A stretch of 64,000 nt of DNA from Hydractinia symbiolongicarpus (GCF_029227915.1 NC_079883.1:30010001-30074000), one strand, 5' to 3'. Counted from the first letter of the stretch, positions 35,809 to 48,908 are shown. The notes: generated by a model from the sequence alone, not told the origin. Numbers and translations are program-made.

Positions 35809-38560
35809 GATAGTATTCTGATATTAATAGGTTGCATCGCCTTTAACAGTGAAACGATTGACTGTGGGACTTAATTGAACTAACTCTGCAGTGTGACCTG
35901 ATAAATGTTATCAATGAGCCAGTTTGACTACAAGAAATAACATTCCTCTTAATTTGACTTGATTGCTGGAATTCAGCGATTACATTAAGCTCTGTGGTAG
36001 AGCTTTATTTAAAAATTTAGATAAATAAGTCTTTTCTTACTGTGGAACCAATCCTGGCCGTTAGCATGAGCTGAATAAATAGGAACAGTTTCAAAGACTA
36101 CATTTCATTGAATTTCTAGCGGTATCAATCCGTTTAATTTACAACGGTTGCGTCACATATTCGTACGAACATGTATTCTGATATTAATAGGTTGCATCGC
36201 CTTTAACAGTGAAACGATTGACTGTGGGACTTAATTGAACTAACTCTGCAGTGTGACCTGATAAATGTTATCAATGAGCCAGTTTGACTACAAGAAATAA
36301 CATTCCTCTTAATTTGACTTGATTGCTGGAACTCAGCGATTGCACTGGGCGTTGTGGTAGAGTTTTATTTAAAAATTAAGTTAAATAAGTCATTTTTTAT
36401 TGTGGGACCAAAACCAGCCATTTGTTCGCGCTGAAGAAATAGAAACAGTTTCAAAAACTACTTTTCGTTGACTTTCTAACTGTGTCAATCCGTTTGAGTT
36501 ACAACGGTTGTGTCACATATTCGCACCACATGTATTTAGCGATAGTATTCCGATATTACTAGGTTGCATCGCTTTTAAAAGTGAAACGTTTGACTGTGGG
36601 ACTTAATTGAACTGATTTTGGAGTTTGACCTTGTAAATGTGATAAATGAGCCAGTTTGACTACAAGAAGTAACATTCTTCTTAATTTGACTTGATTGCTG
36701 GAACTCAGCGATTGCACTGGGCACTGTGGTAGCGTTTTATTTAAAAATTAAGTTAAATAAGTCATTTTTCACTGTGGGAGCAATCCCAGCCGTTAGTTCG
36801 CGCTGGAGAAATAGAGACAGTTTTAAAAACTACATCTCATTGACTTTCTAACAGTGTTAATCCGTTTGAGTTACAACAGTTGCGTCACATATTCGCCCCA
36901 CATGTATTTAGCGATAGTATTCGGATATTAGTAGGTTGCATCGCTTTTAAAAGTGAAACGTTTGACTGTGGGACTTAATTGAACTGATTCTGGACTGCGA
37001 CCTTGTAAATGCGTTAAATGAGCCAATTGGACTCCAAGGAATACCATTCTTCTTAATTTGACATGATTGCTGGAACTCAGCCAATTGCACTAGGCTCTGT
37101 GGTAGCGTTTTATTTAAAAATTAAGTTTAATAAGTCATTTTCTACTGTGGGACCAATCCCAGCCGTTAGTTCGCGCTGAAGAAATAGAGACAGTTTCAAA
37201 AACTACATTTCATTGACTTTCTAACGGTATCAAGGCGTTTGATTTACAACTGTTGCGTCACATTTTCGTCCCCACATGTATTTAGCGATAGTATTGGGAT
37301 ATTACTAGGTTGCATCGCTTTTAACAGTGAAATATTTGACTGTGGGACTTAACTGAACTGATTTTGGACTTTGACCTTATAAATGTGATAAATGAGCCAG
37401 TTTGACTACAAGAAGTAACATTCTTCTTAATTTGACTTGATTGCTGGAACTCAGCATTTACAGTAGGCACTGTTGTAACTCTTTATTCAAAAATTAAGAT
37501 AAATAAGTCATTTTTCACTGTGGGACCAATCCTAGCCGTTAGTTCGCGCTGAAGAAATAGAGACATTCTCAGAAACTACATTTCATCGACTTCTTGGCCG
37601 TATCAATCCGTTTAATTTACAACGGTTGCGTCACATATTCGTACGAACATGTATTTAGCGATATTTTTCTGATAGCACTAGGTTGCATCGCTTTTAACAG
37701 TGAAACGTTTGATTGTGGGACATAATCGAACTGATTTTAGACTTTGACCTTAAAAATGTGATAAATGAGCCAGTTTGACAACAAGAAGTAACATTCTTCT
37801 TAATTTGTCTTGATTGCTGGAACTCAGCGATTGCACTGGGCACTGTGGTAGCGTTTTATTTAAAAATTAAGTTAAATAAGTCATTTTTTACTGTGGGACC
37901 AATCCTAGCCGTTAGTTTGCGCTGAAGAATTAGAGACATTCTCAAAAACTACATTACATTGACTTTGTAACGGTGTCAATCCGTTTGAGTTACAACGGTT
38001 GCGTCACATATTCGTACCAACATGTATTTAGTGATTTTCTTCCAATTTTACTAAGTTGTATTGCTTTTAACAGTGAAACGAGTGACTGTGGGAATTAATT
38101 GAGCTGACTCTGGACTATGTCCTTATAAATGTGACAGATGAGCCAATTGGTCTTCAAGGAATAACTTTCTTCTTAATTTGACTTGATGGCTGGAATTCAG
38201 CGATTACATTAAGCTCTGTGGTAGAGCTTTATTTAAAAATTTAGATAAATAAGTCTTTTCTTACTGTGGGACCAATCCTGGCCGTTAGCATGCCATGAAT
38301 AAATAGAAACAGTTTCAAAGACTACATTTCATTGAATTTCTAGCGGTATAAATTCGTTTGAGTTACAACGGTTGAGCCGCATATTCGTCCCCACATGTAT
38401 TTAGCGATAGTATTTGGATATTACTAGGTTTCATCGCTTTTAACAGTGAAACGTTTGACTGTGGGACTTAATTGAACTGATTTTGGGCTTTGACCTTATA
38501 AATGTGATAAATGAGCCAGTTTGACTACAAGAAATAACTTTCTTCTTAATTTGACATGAT
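35809..38560 (+). repeat. Macro-repeat, left copy (matches 42214-44590)
   Basis: After the 1021-bp unit, the sequence matches the region following 42214: first at 6405 bp, then from about 36255 at 6046 bp. The 359-bp change equals one monomer lacking 13 bp, present here and absent from the other copy. Matched markers are GACCTGATAAATG (36255 and 42301), CATTTTCGTCCCC (37261 and 43307) and GGGCTTTGACC (38485 and 44531). Similarity ends near 38560. Confidence 0.88.
36165..36180 (+). other. 13-bp deletion between GTATT direct repeats
   Basis: Normal copies read ATGTATTTAGCGATAGTATTC, with GTATT twice, 13 bp apart. Here the sequence reads ATGTATTCTGATATT. Loss of exactly one GTATT plus the intervening bases gives this junction, the pattern expected for slippage or single-strand annealing. 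Confidence 0.85.
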
Positions 38561-39150
38561 TGCTGGAATTCAGCGAGTACACTAGGCTCTGTGGTAGTGC
38601 TTTATTTAAAAATTTAGATATATAAGTCTTTTTTTACTGTGGGACTAATCCTGGCCGTTGGCACGCGCTGAACAAATAGAAACATTTTCAAAGACTACAT
38701 TTCATTGAATTTCTAGCGGTATAAATTCGTTTGAGTTACAACGGTTGCGTCACATATTCGTACCAACATGTATTTAGGGATTTTTTCCAATGTGACTAAG
38801 TTGCATCGCTTTTAACAGTGAAACGATTGACTGTGGGCCCTAATTGAACTGATTCTGGACTGTGACCTTGTAAGTGCGTTAAATGAGACAATTGTACTCC
38901 AAGGAATACCATTCTTCTTAATTCGACATGGTTGCTGGAATTCAGCGAGTACACTAGGCTCTGTGGTAGTGCTTTATTTAAAAATTTAGATATATAAGTC
39001 TTTTTTTACTGTGGGACTAATCCTGGCCGTTGGCACGCGCTGAACAAATAGAAACATTCTCACAAACTACATTTCATCGACTTCTTGGCTGTATCAATCC
39101 GTTTGAGTTACAACGGTTGCGTCACATATTCGTACCAACATGTATTTAGC
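38561..39150 (+). repeat. Adjacent near-identical monomers
   Basis: Two neighbouring copies share CGCGCTGAACAAATAGAAAC at 38664 and 39036 (372 bp apart), with AGATATATAAGTC upstream in both. This is a one-monomer tandem duplication or conversion. The second copy also matches 34301 at 4735 bp. Confidence 0.87.
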
Positions 39151-39330
39151 GATAGTATTCTGATATTACTAGGTTGCATGGCCTTTAACAGTGAAACGAT
39201 TGACTGTGGCACTTAATTGAACTAACTTTGGACTGTGACCTGATAAATGTTATAAATGAGCCAGTTTGACTACAAGAATTAACATTCTTCTTAGTTTGAC
39301 ATGATTGCTGGAACTCATCGATTCCACTGG

Positions 39331-39345
39331 GCGCTGTGGCAGCGC
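39331..39345. repeat. Dyad symmetry GCGCTG-TGG-CAGCGC (example)
   Basis: Perfect 6-bp arms and a 3-nt loop. It is kept in monomers with GGCAGCGCTTTATT (for example 101-115 and 40352-40366) and, with 5-bp arms, in GCGCTGTGGTAGCGC copies. Many other monomers break it (GCGCT with AGAGT, GCACT with AGCGT, GCTCT with AGTGC). Confidence 0.8.
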
Positions 39346-39809
39346 TTTATTAAAAATTTAAATAAAAAACTCATTTTTTACTGTGGGAGCAATCCTAGCC
39401 GTTATCGCGCACTGAAGAAAAAACGACAGTTTCAAAAAGTACATTTCATTGACTTTGTAACGGTATCAATCCGTTTGATTTGCAACGGTTGCGCCACATA
39501 TTCGTCCACACATGTATTTAGCGATAGTATTCTGATATTACTAGGTTGCATAGCCTTTAACAGTAAAACAATTGACTGTGGCACTTAATTGAACTAACTT
39601 TGGACTGTGACCTTATAAATGTGATAAATGAGCCAGTTTGACTACAAGAAGTAACATTCTTCTTAATTTGACTTGATTGCTGGAACTCAGCGATTGCACT
39701 GGGCGCTGTGGTAGAGTTTTATTTAAAAATTAACTTAAATAAGTCATTTTTTACTGTGGGACCAATACCAGCCATTAGTTCGCGTTGAAGAAATAGAGAC
39801 TGTTTCAAA

Positions 39810-39825
39810 AACCCACACATGTACT
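39810..39825 (+). other. 66-bp deletion scar (also near 35449, 40831, 41852)
   Basis: CAAAAAC is joined directly to CCACACATG. Ordinary monomers have about 66 bp here, holding the AACGG/CCGTT dyad and the kept CACATATTCG block. These monomers therefore lack the most constant part of the repeat, yet the unit was amplified. Confidence 0.85.
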
Positions 39826-40065
39826 CAGCGATAGTATTCGGATATTACTAGGTTGCATCACTTTTAACAGTGAAACGTTTGACTGTGAGACTTAATCGAA
39901 CTGATTTTGAAGTTTGACCTTAAAAATGTGATAAATGAGCCAGTTTGACTACAACAAGTAACATTCTTCCTAATTCGACATGATTGCTGGAAATAAGCGA
40001 GTACACTAGGCTCTGTGGTAGTGCTTTATTTAAAAATTTAGATAAATAAGTCCTTTTTTACTGTG

Positions 40066-40090
40066 GGACTAATACATTTATTAAAAAATA
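40066..40090 (+). other. Deletion with short templated filler (also near 35708, 41087, 42109)
   Basis: Between GGGACTAAT and AAAAAATACATTTCG, about 40 bp of the normal monomer is replaced by 9 bp (ACATTTATT). The join contains AATACATTT twice, so the filler looks copied from the adjacent right flank, a pattern typical of microhomology-mediated end joining. Confidence 0.8.
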
Positions 40091-40171
40091 CATTTCGTCG
40101 AATTCTTGGCGGTATCAATCTGTTTGAGTTACAACGGTTGCGTCACATATTCGTACCAACATGTATTTAGC

Positions 40172-41192
40172 GATAGTATTCTGATATTACTAGGTTGCAT
40201 GGCCTTTAACAGTGAAACGATTGACTGTGGCACTTAATTGAACTAACTTTGGACTGTGACCTGATAAATGTTATAAATGAGCCAGTTTGACTACAAGAAT
40301 TAACATTCTTCTTAGTTTGACATGATTGCTGGAACTCATCGATTCCACTGGGCGCTGTGGCAGCGCTTTATTAAAAATTTAAATAAAAAACTCATTTTTT
40401 ACTGTGGGAGCAATCCTAGCCGTTATCGCGCACTGAAGAAAAAACGACAGTTTCAAAAAGTACATTTCATTGACTTTGTAACGGTATCAATCCGTTTGAT
40501 TTGCAACGGTTGCGCCACATATTCGTCCACACATGTATTTAGCGATAGTATTCTGATATTACTAGGTTGCATAGCCTTTAACAGTAAAACAATTGACTGT
40601 GGCACTTAATTGAACTAACTTTGGACTGTGACCTTATAAATGTGATAAATGAGCCAGTTTGACTACAAGAAGTAACATTCTTCTTAATTTGACTTGATTG
40701 CTGGAACTCAGCGATTGCACTGGGCGCTGTGGTAGAGTTTTATTTAAAAATTAACTTAAATAAGTCATTTTTTACTGTGGGACCAATACCAGCCATTAGT
40801 TCGCGTTGAAGAAATAGAGACTGTTTCAAAAACCCACACATGTACTCAGCGATAGTATTCGGATATTACTAGGTTGCATCACTTTTAACAGTGAAACGTT
40901 TGACTGTGAGACTTAATCGAACTGATTTTGAAGTTTGACCTTAAAAATGTGATAAATGAGCCAGTTTGACTACAACAAGTAACATTCTTCCTAATTCGAC
41001 ATGATTGCTGGAAATAAGCGAGTACACTAGGCTCTGTGGTAGTGCTTTATTTAAAAATTTAGATAAATAAGTCCTTTTTTACTGTGGGACTAATACATTT
41101 ATTAAAAAATACATTTCGTCGAATTCTTGGCGGTATCAATCTGTTTGAGTTACAACGGTTGCGTCACATATTCGTAGCAACATGTATTTAGC
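40172..41192 (+). repeat. 1021-bp deleted 3-mer unit, tandem copy 2
   Basis: Almost base-for-base the same as copy 1 over the whole unit, including both deletion scars. This near-identity marks a very recent amplification, or an assembly duplication. Confidence 0.94.
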
Positions 41193-42213
41193 GATAGTAT
41201 TCTGATATTAATAGGTTGCATCGCCTTTAACAGTGAAACGATTGACTGTGGGACTTAATTGAACTGATTTTGGACTTTGACCTTATAAATGTGATAAATG
41301 AGCCAGTTTGACTACAAGAATTAACATTCTTCTTAGTTTGACATGATTGCTGGAACTCATCGATTCCACTGGGCGCTGTGGCAGCGCTTTATTAAAAATT
41401 TAAATAAAAAACTCATTTTTTACTGTGGGAGCAATCCTAGCCGTTATCGCGCGCTGAAGAAAAAACGACAGTTTCAAAAAGTACATTTCATTGACTTTGT
41501 AACGGTATCAATCCGTTTGATTTACAACGGTTGCGCCACATATTCGTCCACACATGTATTTAGCGATAGTATTCTGATGATTACTAGGTTGCATAGCCTT
41601 TAACAGTAAAACAATTGACTGTGGCACTTAATTGAACTAACTTTGGACTGTGACCTTATAAATGTGATAAATGAGCCAGTTTGACTACAAGAAGTAACAT
41701 TCTTCTTAATTTGACTTGATTGCTGGAACTCAGCGATTGGACTGGGCGCTGTGGTAGAGTTTTATTTAAAAATTAACTTAAATAAGTCATTTTTTACTGT
41801 GGGACCAATACCAGCCATTAGTTCGCGTTGAAGAAATAGAGACTGTTTCAAAAACCCACACATGTACTCAGCGATAGTATTCGGATATTACTAGGTTGCA
41901 TCACTTTTAACAGTGAAACGTTTGACTGTGAGACTTAATCGAACTGATTTTGAAGTTTGACCTTAAAAATGTGATAAATGAGCCAGTTTGACTACAACAA
42001 GTAACATTCTTCTTAATTCGACATGATTGCTGGAAATAAGCGAGTACACTAGACTCTGTGGTAGTGCTTTATTTAAAAATTTAGATAAATAAGTCCTTTT
42101 TTACTGTGGGACTAATACATTTATTAAAAAATACATTTCGTCGAATTCTTGGCGGTATCAATCTGTTTGAGTTACAACGGTTGCGTCACATATTCGTACC
42201 AACATGTATTTAG
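41193..42213 (+). repeat. 1021-bp deleted 3-mer unit, tandem copy 3 (hybrid left end)
   Basis: Same length and scars as the two preceding copies. Its first ~110 bp, however, are of another type (ATTAATAGGTTGCATCGCC, then GATTTTGGACTTTGACCTT) and match 34820 onward. It also carries one extra base at CTGATGATTACTAGG near 41577. It is the recombination link between the 1021-bp tandem and the macro-repeat. Confidence 0.92.
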
Positions 42214-44820
42214 CGATAGTATTCTGATATTAATAGGTTGCATCGCCTTTAACAGTGAAACGATTGACTGTGGGACTTAATTGAACTAACTCTGCAGTGT
42301 GACCTGATAAATGTTATCAATGAGCCAGTTTGACTACAAGAAATAACATTCCTCCTAATTTGACTTGATTGCTGGAACTCAGCGATTGCACTGGGCGTTG
42401 TGGTAGAGTTTTATTTAAAAATTAAGTTAATTAAGTCATTTTTTATTGTGGGACCAAAACCAGCCATTTGTTCGCGCTGAAGAAATAGAAACAGTTTCAA
42501 AAACTACTTTTCGTTGACTTTCTAACTGTGTCAATCCGTTTGAGTTACAACGGTTGTGTCACATATTCGCACCACATGTATTTAGCGATAGTATTTCGAT
42601 ATTACTAGGTTGCATCGCTTTTAAAAGTGAAACGTTTGACTGTGGGACTTAATTGAACTGATTTTGGAGTTTGACCTTGTAAATGTGATAAATGAGCCAG
42701 TTTGACTACAAGAAGTAACATTCTTCTTAATTTGACTTGATTGCTGGAACTCAGCGATTGCACTGGGCACTGTGGTAGCGTTTTATTTAAAAATTAAGTT
42801 AAATAAGTCATTTTTCACTGTGGGAGCAATCCCAGCCGTTAGTTCGCGCTGGAGAAATAGAGACAGTTTCAAAAACTACATTTCATTGACTTTCTAACAG
42901 TGTTAATCCGTTTGAGTTACAAAAGTTGCGTCACATATTCGCCCCACATGTATTTAGCGATAGTATTCGGATATTAGTAGGTTGCATCGCTTTTAAAAGT
43001 GAAACGTTTGACTGTGGGACTTAATTGAACTGATTCTGGACTGTGACCTTGTAAATGCGTTAAATGAGCCAATTGGACTCCAAGGAATACCATTCTTCTT
43101 AATTTGACTTGATTGCTGGAACTCAGCCAATTGCACTAGGCTCTGTGGTAGCGTTTTATTTAAAAATTAAATTTAATAAGTCATTTTCTACTGTGGGACC
43201 AATCCCAGCCGTTAGTTCGCGCTGAAGAAATAGAGACAGTTTCAAAAACTACATTTCATTGACTTTCTAACGGTATCAAGGCGTTTGATTTACAACTGTT
43301 GCGTCACATTTTCGTCCCCACATGTATTTAGCGATAGTATTGGGATATTACTAGGTTGCATCGCTTTTAACAGTGAAATATTTGACTGTGGGACTTAACT
43401 GAACTGATTTTGGACTTTGACCTTATAAATGTGATAAATGAGCCAGTTTGACTACAAGAAGTAACATTCTTCTTTATTTGACTTGATTGCTGGAACTCAG
43501 CATTTACAGTAGGCACTGTGGTAACTCTTTATTCAAAAATTAAGATAAATAAGTCATTTTTCACTGTGGGACCAATCCTAGCCGTTAGTTCGCGCTGAAG
43601 AAATAGAGACATTCTCAGAAACTACATTTCATCGACTTCTTGGCCGTATCAATCCGTTTAATTTACAACGGTTACGTCACATATTCGTACGAACATGTAT
43701 TTAGCGATATTTTTCTGATAGCACTAGGTTGCATCGCTTTTAACAGTGAAACGTTTGATTGTGGGACATAATCGAACTGATTTTGGACTTTGACCTTAAA
43801 AATGTGATAAATGAGCCAGTTTGACAACAAGAAGTAACATTCTTCTTAATTTGTCTTGATTGCTGGAACTCAGCGATTGCACTGGGCACTGTGGTAACGT
43901 TTTATTTAAAAATTAAGTTAAATAAGTCATTTTTTACTGTGGGACCAATCCTAGCCGTTAGTTTGCGCTGAAGAATTAGAGACATTCTCAAAAACTACAT
44001 TACATTGACTTTAAAACGATGTCAATCCGTTTGAGTTACAACGGTTGCGTCACATATTCGTACCAACATGTATTTAGTGATTTTCTTCCAATTTTACTAA
44101 GTTGTTGTGCTTTTAACAGTGAAACGAGTGACTGTGGGAATTATTTGAGCTGACTCTGGACTATGTCCTGATAAATGTGACAGATGAGCCAATTGGTCTT
44201 CAAGGAATAACTTTCTTCTTAATTTGACTTGATGGCTGGAATTCAGCGATTACATTAAGCTCTGTGGTAGAGCTTAATTTAAAAATTTAGATAAATAAGT
44301 CTTTTCTTACTGTGGGACCAATCCTGGCCGTTAGCATGCCATGAATAAATAGAAACAGTTTCAAAGACTACATTTCATTGAATTTCTAGCGGCATAAATT
44401 CGTTTGAGTTACAACGGTTGAGCTGCATATTCGTCCCCACATGTATTTAGCGATAGTATTTGGATATTACTAGGTTTCATCGCTTTTAACAGTGAAACGT
44501 TTGACTGTGGGACTTAATTGAACTGATTTTGGGCTTTGACCTTATAAATATGATAAATGAGCCAGTTTGACTACAAGAAATAACATTCTTCTTAATTTGA
44601 CATGATTGCTGGAACTCAGCGATTACACAGGGCGCTGTGGTAGCGCTTTATTCAAAAATTAAGATAAATAAGTCATTTTTCACTGTGGGACCAATCCTAG
44701 CCGTCAGTTCGCGCTGAAGAAATAGAGACATTCTCAGAAACTACATTTCATCGACTTCTTGGCCGTATCAATCCGTTTAATTTACAACGGTTGCGTCACA
44801 TATTCGTCCCCATATGTATT
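42214..44820 (+). repeat. Macro-repeat, right copy (matches 35809-38560)
   Basis: Matches the left copy at 6405 then 6046 bp with scattered single-base differences (for example GTTGTTGTGC near 44101 against GTTGTATTGC). Similarity ends near 44580, where TAACATTC and GGAACTCAGCGATTACACAGG replace the left-copy sequence. Confidence 0.87.
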
Positions 44821-45650
44821 TAGCGATAGTATTCGGATATTACTAGGTTGCATCGCTTTTAACAGTGATATACTTGAATGTGGGACTTAATTAAACTGAT
44901 TTTGGACTTTGACCTTATAAATGTGATAAATGATCCTGTTTGACTACAAGAAGTAACATTCTTCTTAATTTGACTTGATTGCTGGAACTCAGCGATTACA
45001 GTGGGCACTGTGGTAACTCTTTGTTAAAAAATGAAGACAAATAAGTCTGTTTTTACTGTGGGACCAATCCTAGTCGTTATTTTGCGCTGAAGAATTAGAG
45101 ACATTCTCAAAAACTACATTACATTGACTTTGTAACGGTGTCAATCCGTTTGAGTTACAACGGTTGCGTCACATATTCGTACCAACATGTATTTAGTGAT
45201 TTTCTTCCAATTTTACTAAGTTGTATTGCTTTTAACAGTGAAACGAGTGACTGTGGGAATTAATTGAGCTGACTCTGGACTATGTCCTTATAAATGTGAC
45301 AGATGAGCCAATTGGTCTTCAAGGAATAACTTTCTTCTTAATTTGACTTGATGGCTGGAATTCAGCGATTACATTAAGCTCTGTGGTAGAGCTTTATTTA
45401 AAAATTTAGATAAATAAGTCTTTTCTTACTGTGGGACCAATCCTGGCCGTTAGCATGCCATGAATAAATAGAAACAGTTTCAAAGACTACATTTCATTGA
45501 ATTTCTAGCGGTATAAATTCGTTTGAGTTACAACGGTTGAGCCGCATATTCGTCCCCACATGTATTTAGCGATAGTATTTGGATATTACTAGGTTTCATC
45601 GCTTTTAACAGTGAAACGTTTGACTGTGGGACTTAATTGAACTGATTTTG

Positions 45651-46396
45651 GGCTTTGACCTTATAAATGTGATAAATGAGCCAGTTTGACTACAAGAAAT
45701 AACTTTCTTCTTAATTTGACATGATTGCTGGAACTCAGCGATTACACAGGGCGCTGTGGTAGCGCTTTATTCAAAAATTAAGATAAATAAGTCATTTTTC
45801 ACTGTGGGACCAATCCTAGCCGTTAGTTCGCGCTGAAGAAATAGAGACATTCTCAGAAACTACATTTCATCGACTTCTTGGCCGTATCAATCCGTTTAAT
45901 TTACAACGGTTGCGTCACATATTCGTACGAACATGTATTTAGCGATATTTTTCTGATAGCACTAAGTTGCATCGCTTTTAACAGTGAAACGTTTGACTGT
46001 GGGACTTAATTGAACTGATTTTGGGCTTTGACCTTATAAATGTGATAAATGAGCCAGTTTGACTACAAGAAATAACTTTCTTCTTAATTTGACGTGATTG
46101 CTGGAACTCAGCGATTACACAGGGCGCTGTGGTAGCGCTTTATTCAAAAATTAAGATAAATAAGTCATTTTTCACTGTGGGACCAATCCTAGCCGTTAGT
46201 TCGCGCTGAAGAAATAGAGACATTCTCAGAAACTACATTTCATCGACTTCTTGGCCGTATCAATCCGTTTAATTTACAACGGTTGCGTCACATATTCGTA
46301 CGAACATGTATTTAGCGATATTTTTCTGATAGCACTAAGTTGCATCGCTTTTAACAGTGAAACGTTTGATTGTGGGACATAATCGAACTGATTTTG
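45651..46396 (+). repeat. One-monomer expansion inside the HOR
   Basis: Two adjacent monomers with GGCTTTGACC at 45651 and 46024 (373 bp apart) agree almost throughout, including the GATATTTTTCTGATAGCACTAAG segment. The second HOR copy has only one such monomer, near 49740. This is a direct record of unequal exchange by one repeat. Confidence 0.9.
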
Positions 46397-48673
46397 GACT
46401 TTGACCTTAAAAATGTGATAAATGAGCCAGTTTGACAACAAGAAGTAACATTCTTCTTAATTTGTCTTGATTGCTGGAACTCAGCGATTGCACTGGGCAC
46501 TGTGGTAGCGTTTTATTTAAAAATTAAGTTAAATAAGTCATTTTTTACTATGGGACCAATCACAGCCGTTAGTTCGCGCTGAAGAAATAGAGACAGTTTC
46601 AAAAACTACATTTCATTGGCTTTCTAACGGTGTTTATCCGTTTGAGTTACAACGGTTGCGTCACATATTCGTACCAACATGTATTTAGTGATTTTCTTCC
46701 AATTTTACTAAGTTGTATTGCTTTTAACAGTGAAACGAGTGACTGTGGGAATTAATTGAGCTGACTCTGGACTGTGACCTTTTAAATGCGTTAAATGAGC
46801 CAATTGGACTCCAAGGAACACCATTCTTTTTAATTCGGCATGATTGCTGGAATTCACCGAGCACACTAGGCTCTGTGGTAGTGCTTTTTTTAAAGATTTA
46901 GATAAATAAGTCTTTTTTTACTGTGGGACTAATCCTGGCTGTTAGCACGCGCTGAAGAAATAGACACAGCTTCAAAAACTACATTTCAATGACTTTCTAA
47001 CGGTGTTAATCCGTTTGAGTTACAACGGTTGCGTCACATATTCGTACCAACATGTATTTAGTGATTTTTTTTCCTATGTGACTAAGTTGCATCGCTTTTA
47101 ACAGTGAAACGATTGACTGGGGGACTTAATTGAACCGATTCTGGACTGTGACCTTGTAAATGCGATAAATGAGCCAATTGGGCTCCGAGGAATAACATTC
47201 TTCTTAATTCGACATGATTGCTGGAAATCAGCGAGTACACTAGGCTCTGTGGTAGTGCTTTATTTAAAAATTTAGATAAATAAGTCTTTTTTTACTGTGG
47301 GACTAATCCAGGCCGTTAGAAGGCGGTGAAGAAATAGACTTTCTTAAAAACTACATTTCATCGACTTCTTGGCGGTATCAATCCGTTTGAGTAACAACGG
47401 TTGCGTCACATATTCGTACCAACATGTATTTAGCGATAGTATTCTGATATTAATAGGTTGCATCGCCTTTAACAGTGAAACGATTGACTGTGGGACTTAG
47501 TTGAACTAACTTTGGAGTGTGACCTGATAAATGTTATAAATGGGCCAGTTTGACTACAAGAAATAACATTCTTCTTATTTTGACTTGATTGCTGGAACTC
47601 AGCGATTGCACTGGGCGCTGTGGTAGAGTTTTATTTAAAAATTAAGTTAAATAAGTCATTTTTTATTGTGGGACCAATCCCAGCCATTAGTTCGCGCTGA
47701 AAAAATAGAAACAGTTTCAAAAACTACTTTTCGTTGACTTTCTAACGGTGTCAATCCGTTTGAGTTACAACGGTTGTGTCACATATTCGCCCCGCATGTA
47801 TTTAGCGATAGTATTCGGATATTACTAGGTTGCATCGCTTTTAAAAGTGAAACGTTTGACTGTGGGACTTAATTGAACTGATTTTGGAGTGTGACCTTGT
47901 AAATGTAATAAATGAGCCAGTTTGACAACAAGAAGTAACATTCTTCTTAATTTGACTTGATTGCTGGAACTCAGCGATTGCACTGGGCACTGTTGTAGCG
48001 TTTTATTTAAAAATTAAGTTAAATAAGTTTTTTTTTACTGTGGGAGCAATCCCGGCTGTTAGTTTGCGCTGAAGAAATAGAGACAGTTTCAAAAACTACA
48101 TTTCATTGACTTTCTAACAGTGTTAATCCGTTTGAGTTACAACGGTTGCGTCACATATTCCTACCAACATGTATTTAGTGATTTTTTTCCGACGTGACTA
48201 AGTTGCATCGCTTTTAACAGTGAAACGATTGACTGTGGGACTTAATTGAACTGATTCTGGACTGTGACATTATAAATGTGATAACTGAGCCAACTGGACC
48301 CAAGAAATAACATTCTTCTTAAGATGACATGATTGCCGGAACTCAGCGATTACACTGGGCGCTGTTGTAGAACTTTATTTAAAAATTTAAATTAAAAAGT
48401 CATTTTTTATTTTAGGACCAATCCAAGCCGTTATCGCGCGCTGAAGAAATAGCGACAGTTTCAAAAACTACATTTCATTGAATTTCTAATGGTATCAATC
48501 CGTTTGAGATACAACTGTTGCGTCACATATTCGTCCCCATATGTATTTAGCGATAGTATTCGGATATTACTAGGTTGCATCGCTTTTAACAGTGAAATAT
48601 TTGACTGTGGGACTTAATTGAACTGATTTTGGACTTTGACCTTATAAATGTGATAAATGATCCAGTTTGACTA

Positions 48674-48690
48674 CAAGAATTAATTTGACT
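48674..48690 (+). other. 12-bp deletion removing a dyad (also near 52391)
   Basis: CTACAAGAATTAATTTGAC replaces the usual sequence in which AAGAAG is followed by TAACATTCTTC. Twelve bases covering the spacer and part of the right arm are lost, so these monomers lack the AAGAAG/CTTCTT dyad. The scar is in both HOR copies. Confidence 0.83.
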
Positions 48691-48908
48691 TGATTGGTGG
48701 AACTCAGCGATTACAGTGGGCACTGTGGTAACTCTTTGTTAAAAAATGAAGACAAATAAGTCTGTTTTTACTGTGGGACCAATCCTAGTCGTTAGTTTGC
48801 GCTGAAGAAATAGAGACATTCTCAAAAACTACATTTTATTGTCTTTCTAACGGTGTCAATCCGTTTGAGTTACAACGGTTGCGTCACATATTCGTCCCCA
48901 TATGTATT

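Larger units (their letters stand above)
39151..40171 (+). repeat. 1021-bp deleted 3-mer unit, tandem copy 1
   Basis: Begins at GATAGTATTCTGATATTAC. Contains monomers with two scars: AAAAACCCACACATG near 39810, where about 66 bp is lost, and ACTAATACATTTATT near 40070, where 40 bp is replaced by 9. Together they turn a three-monomer unit of about 1117 bp into 1021 bp. It is followed by two more copies at exactly 1021 bp. Confidence 0.94.
44821..48908 (+). repeat. 11-mer HOR block, copy 1 (4088 bp)
   Basis: Begins at TAGCGATAGTATTCGG of a monomer with the rare GTGATATACTTGAATG tail. It recurs at 48909 with an offset of 4088 bp on the left and 3715 bp from about 46372 on. The 373-bp difference is one monomer present only here: the copies starting 45651 and 46024 are nearly the same. 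Confidence 0.93.
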
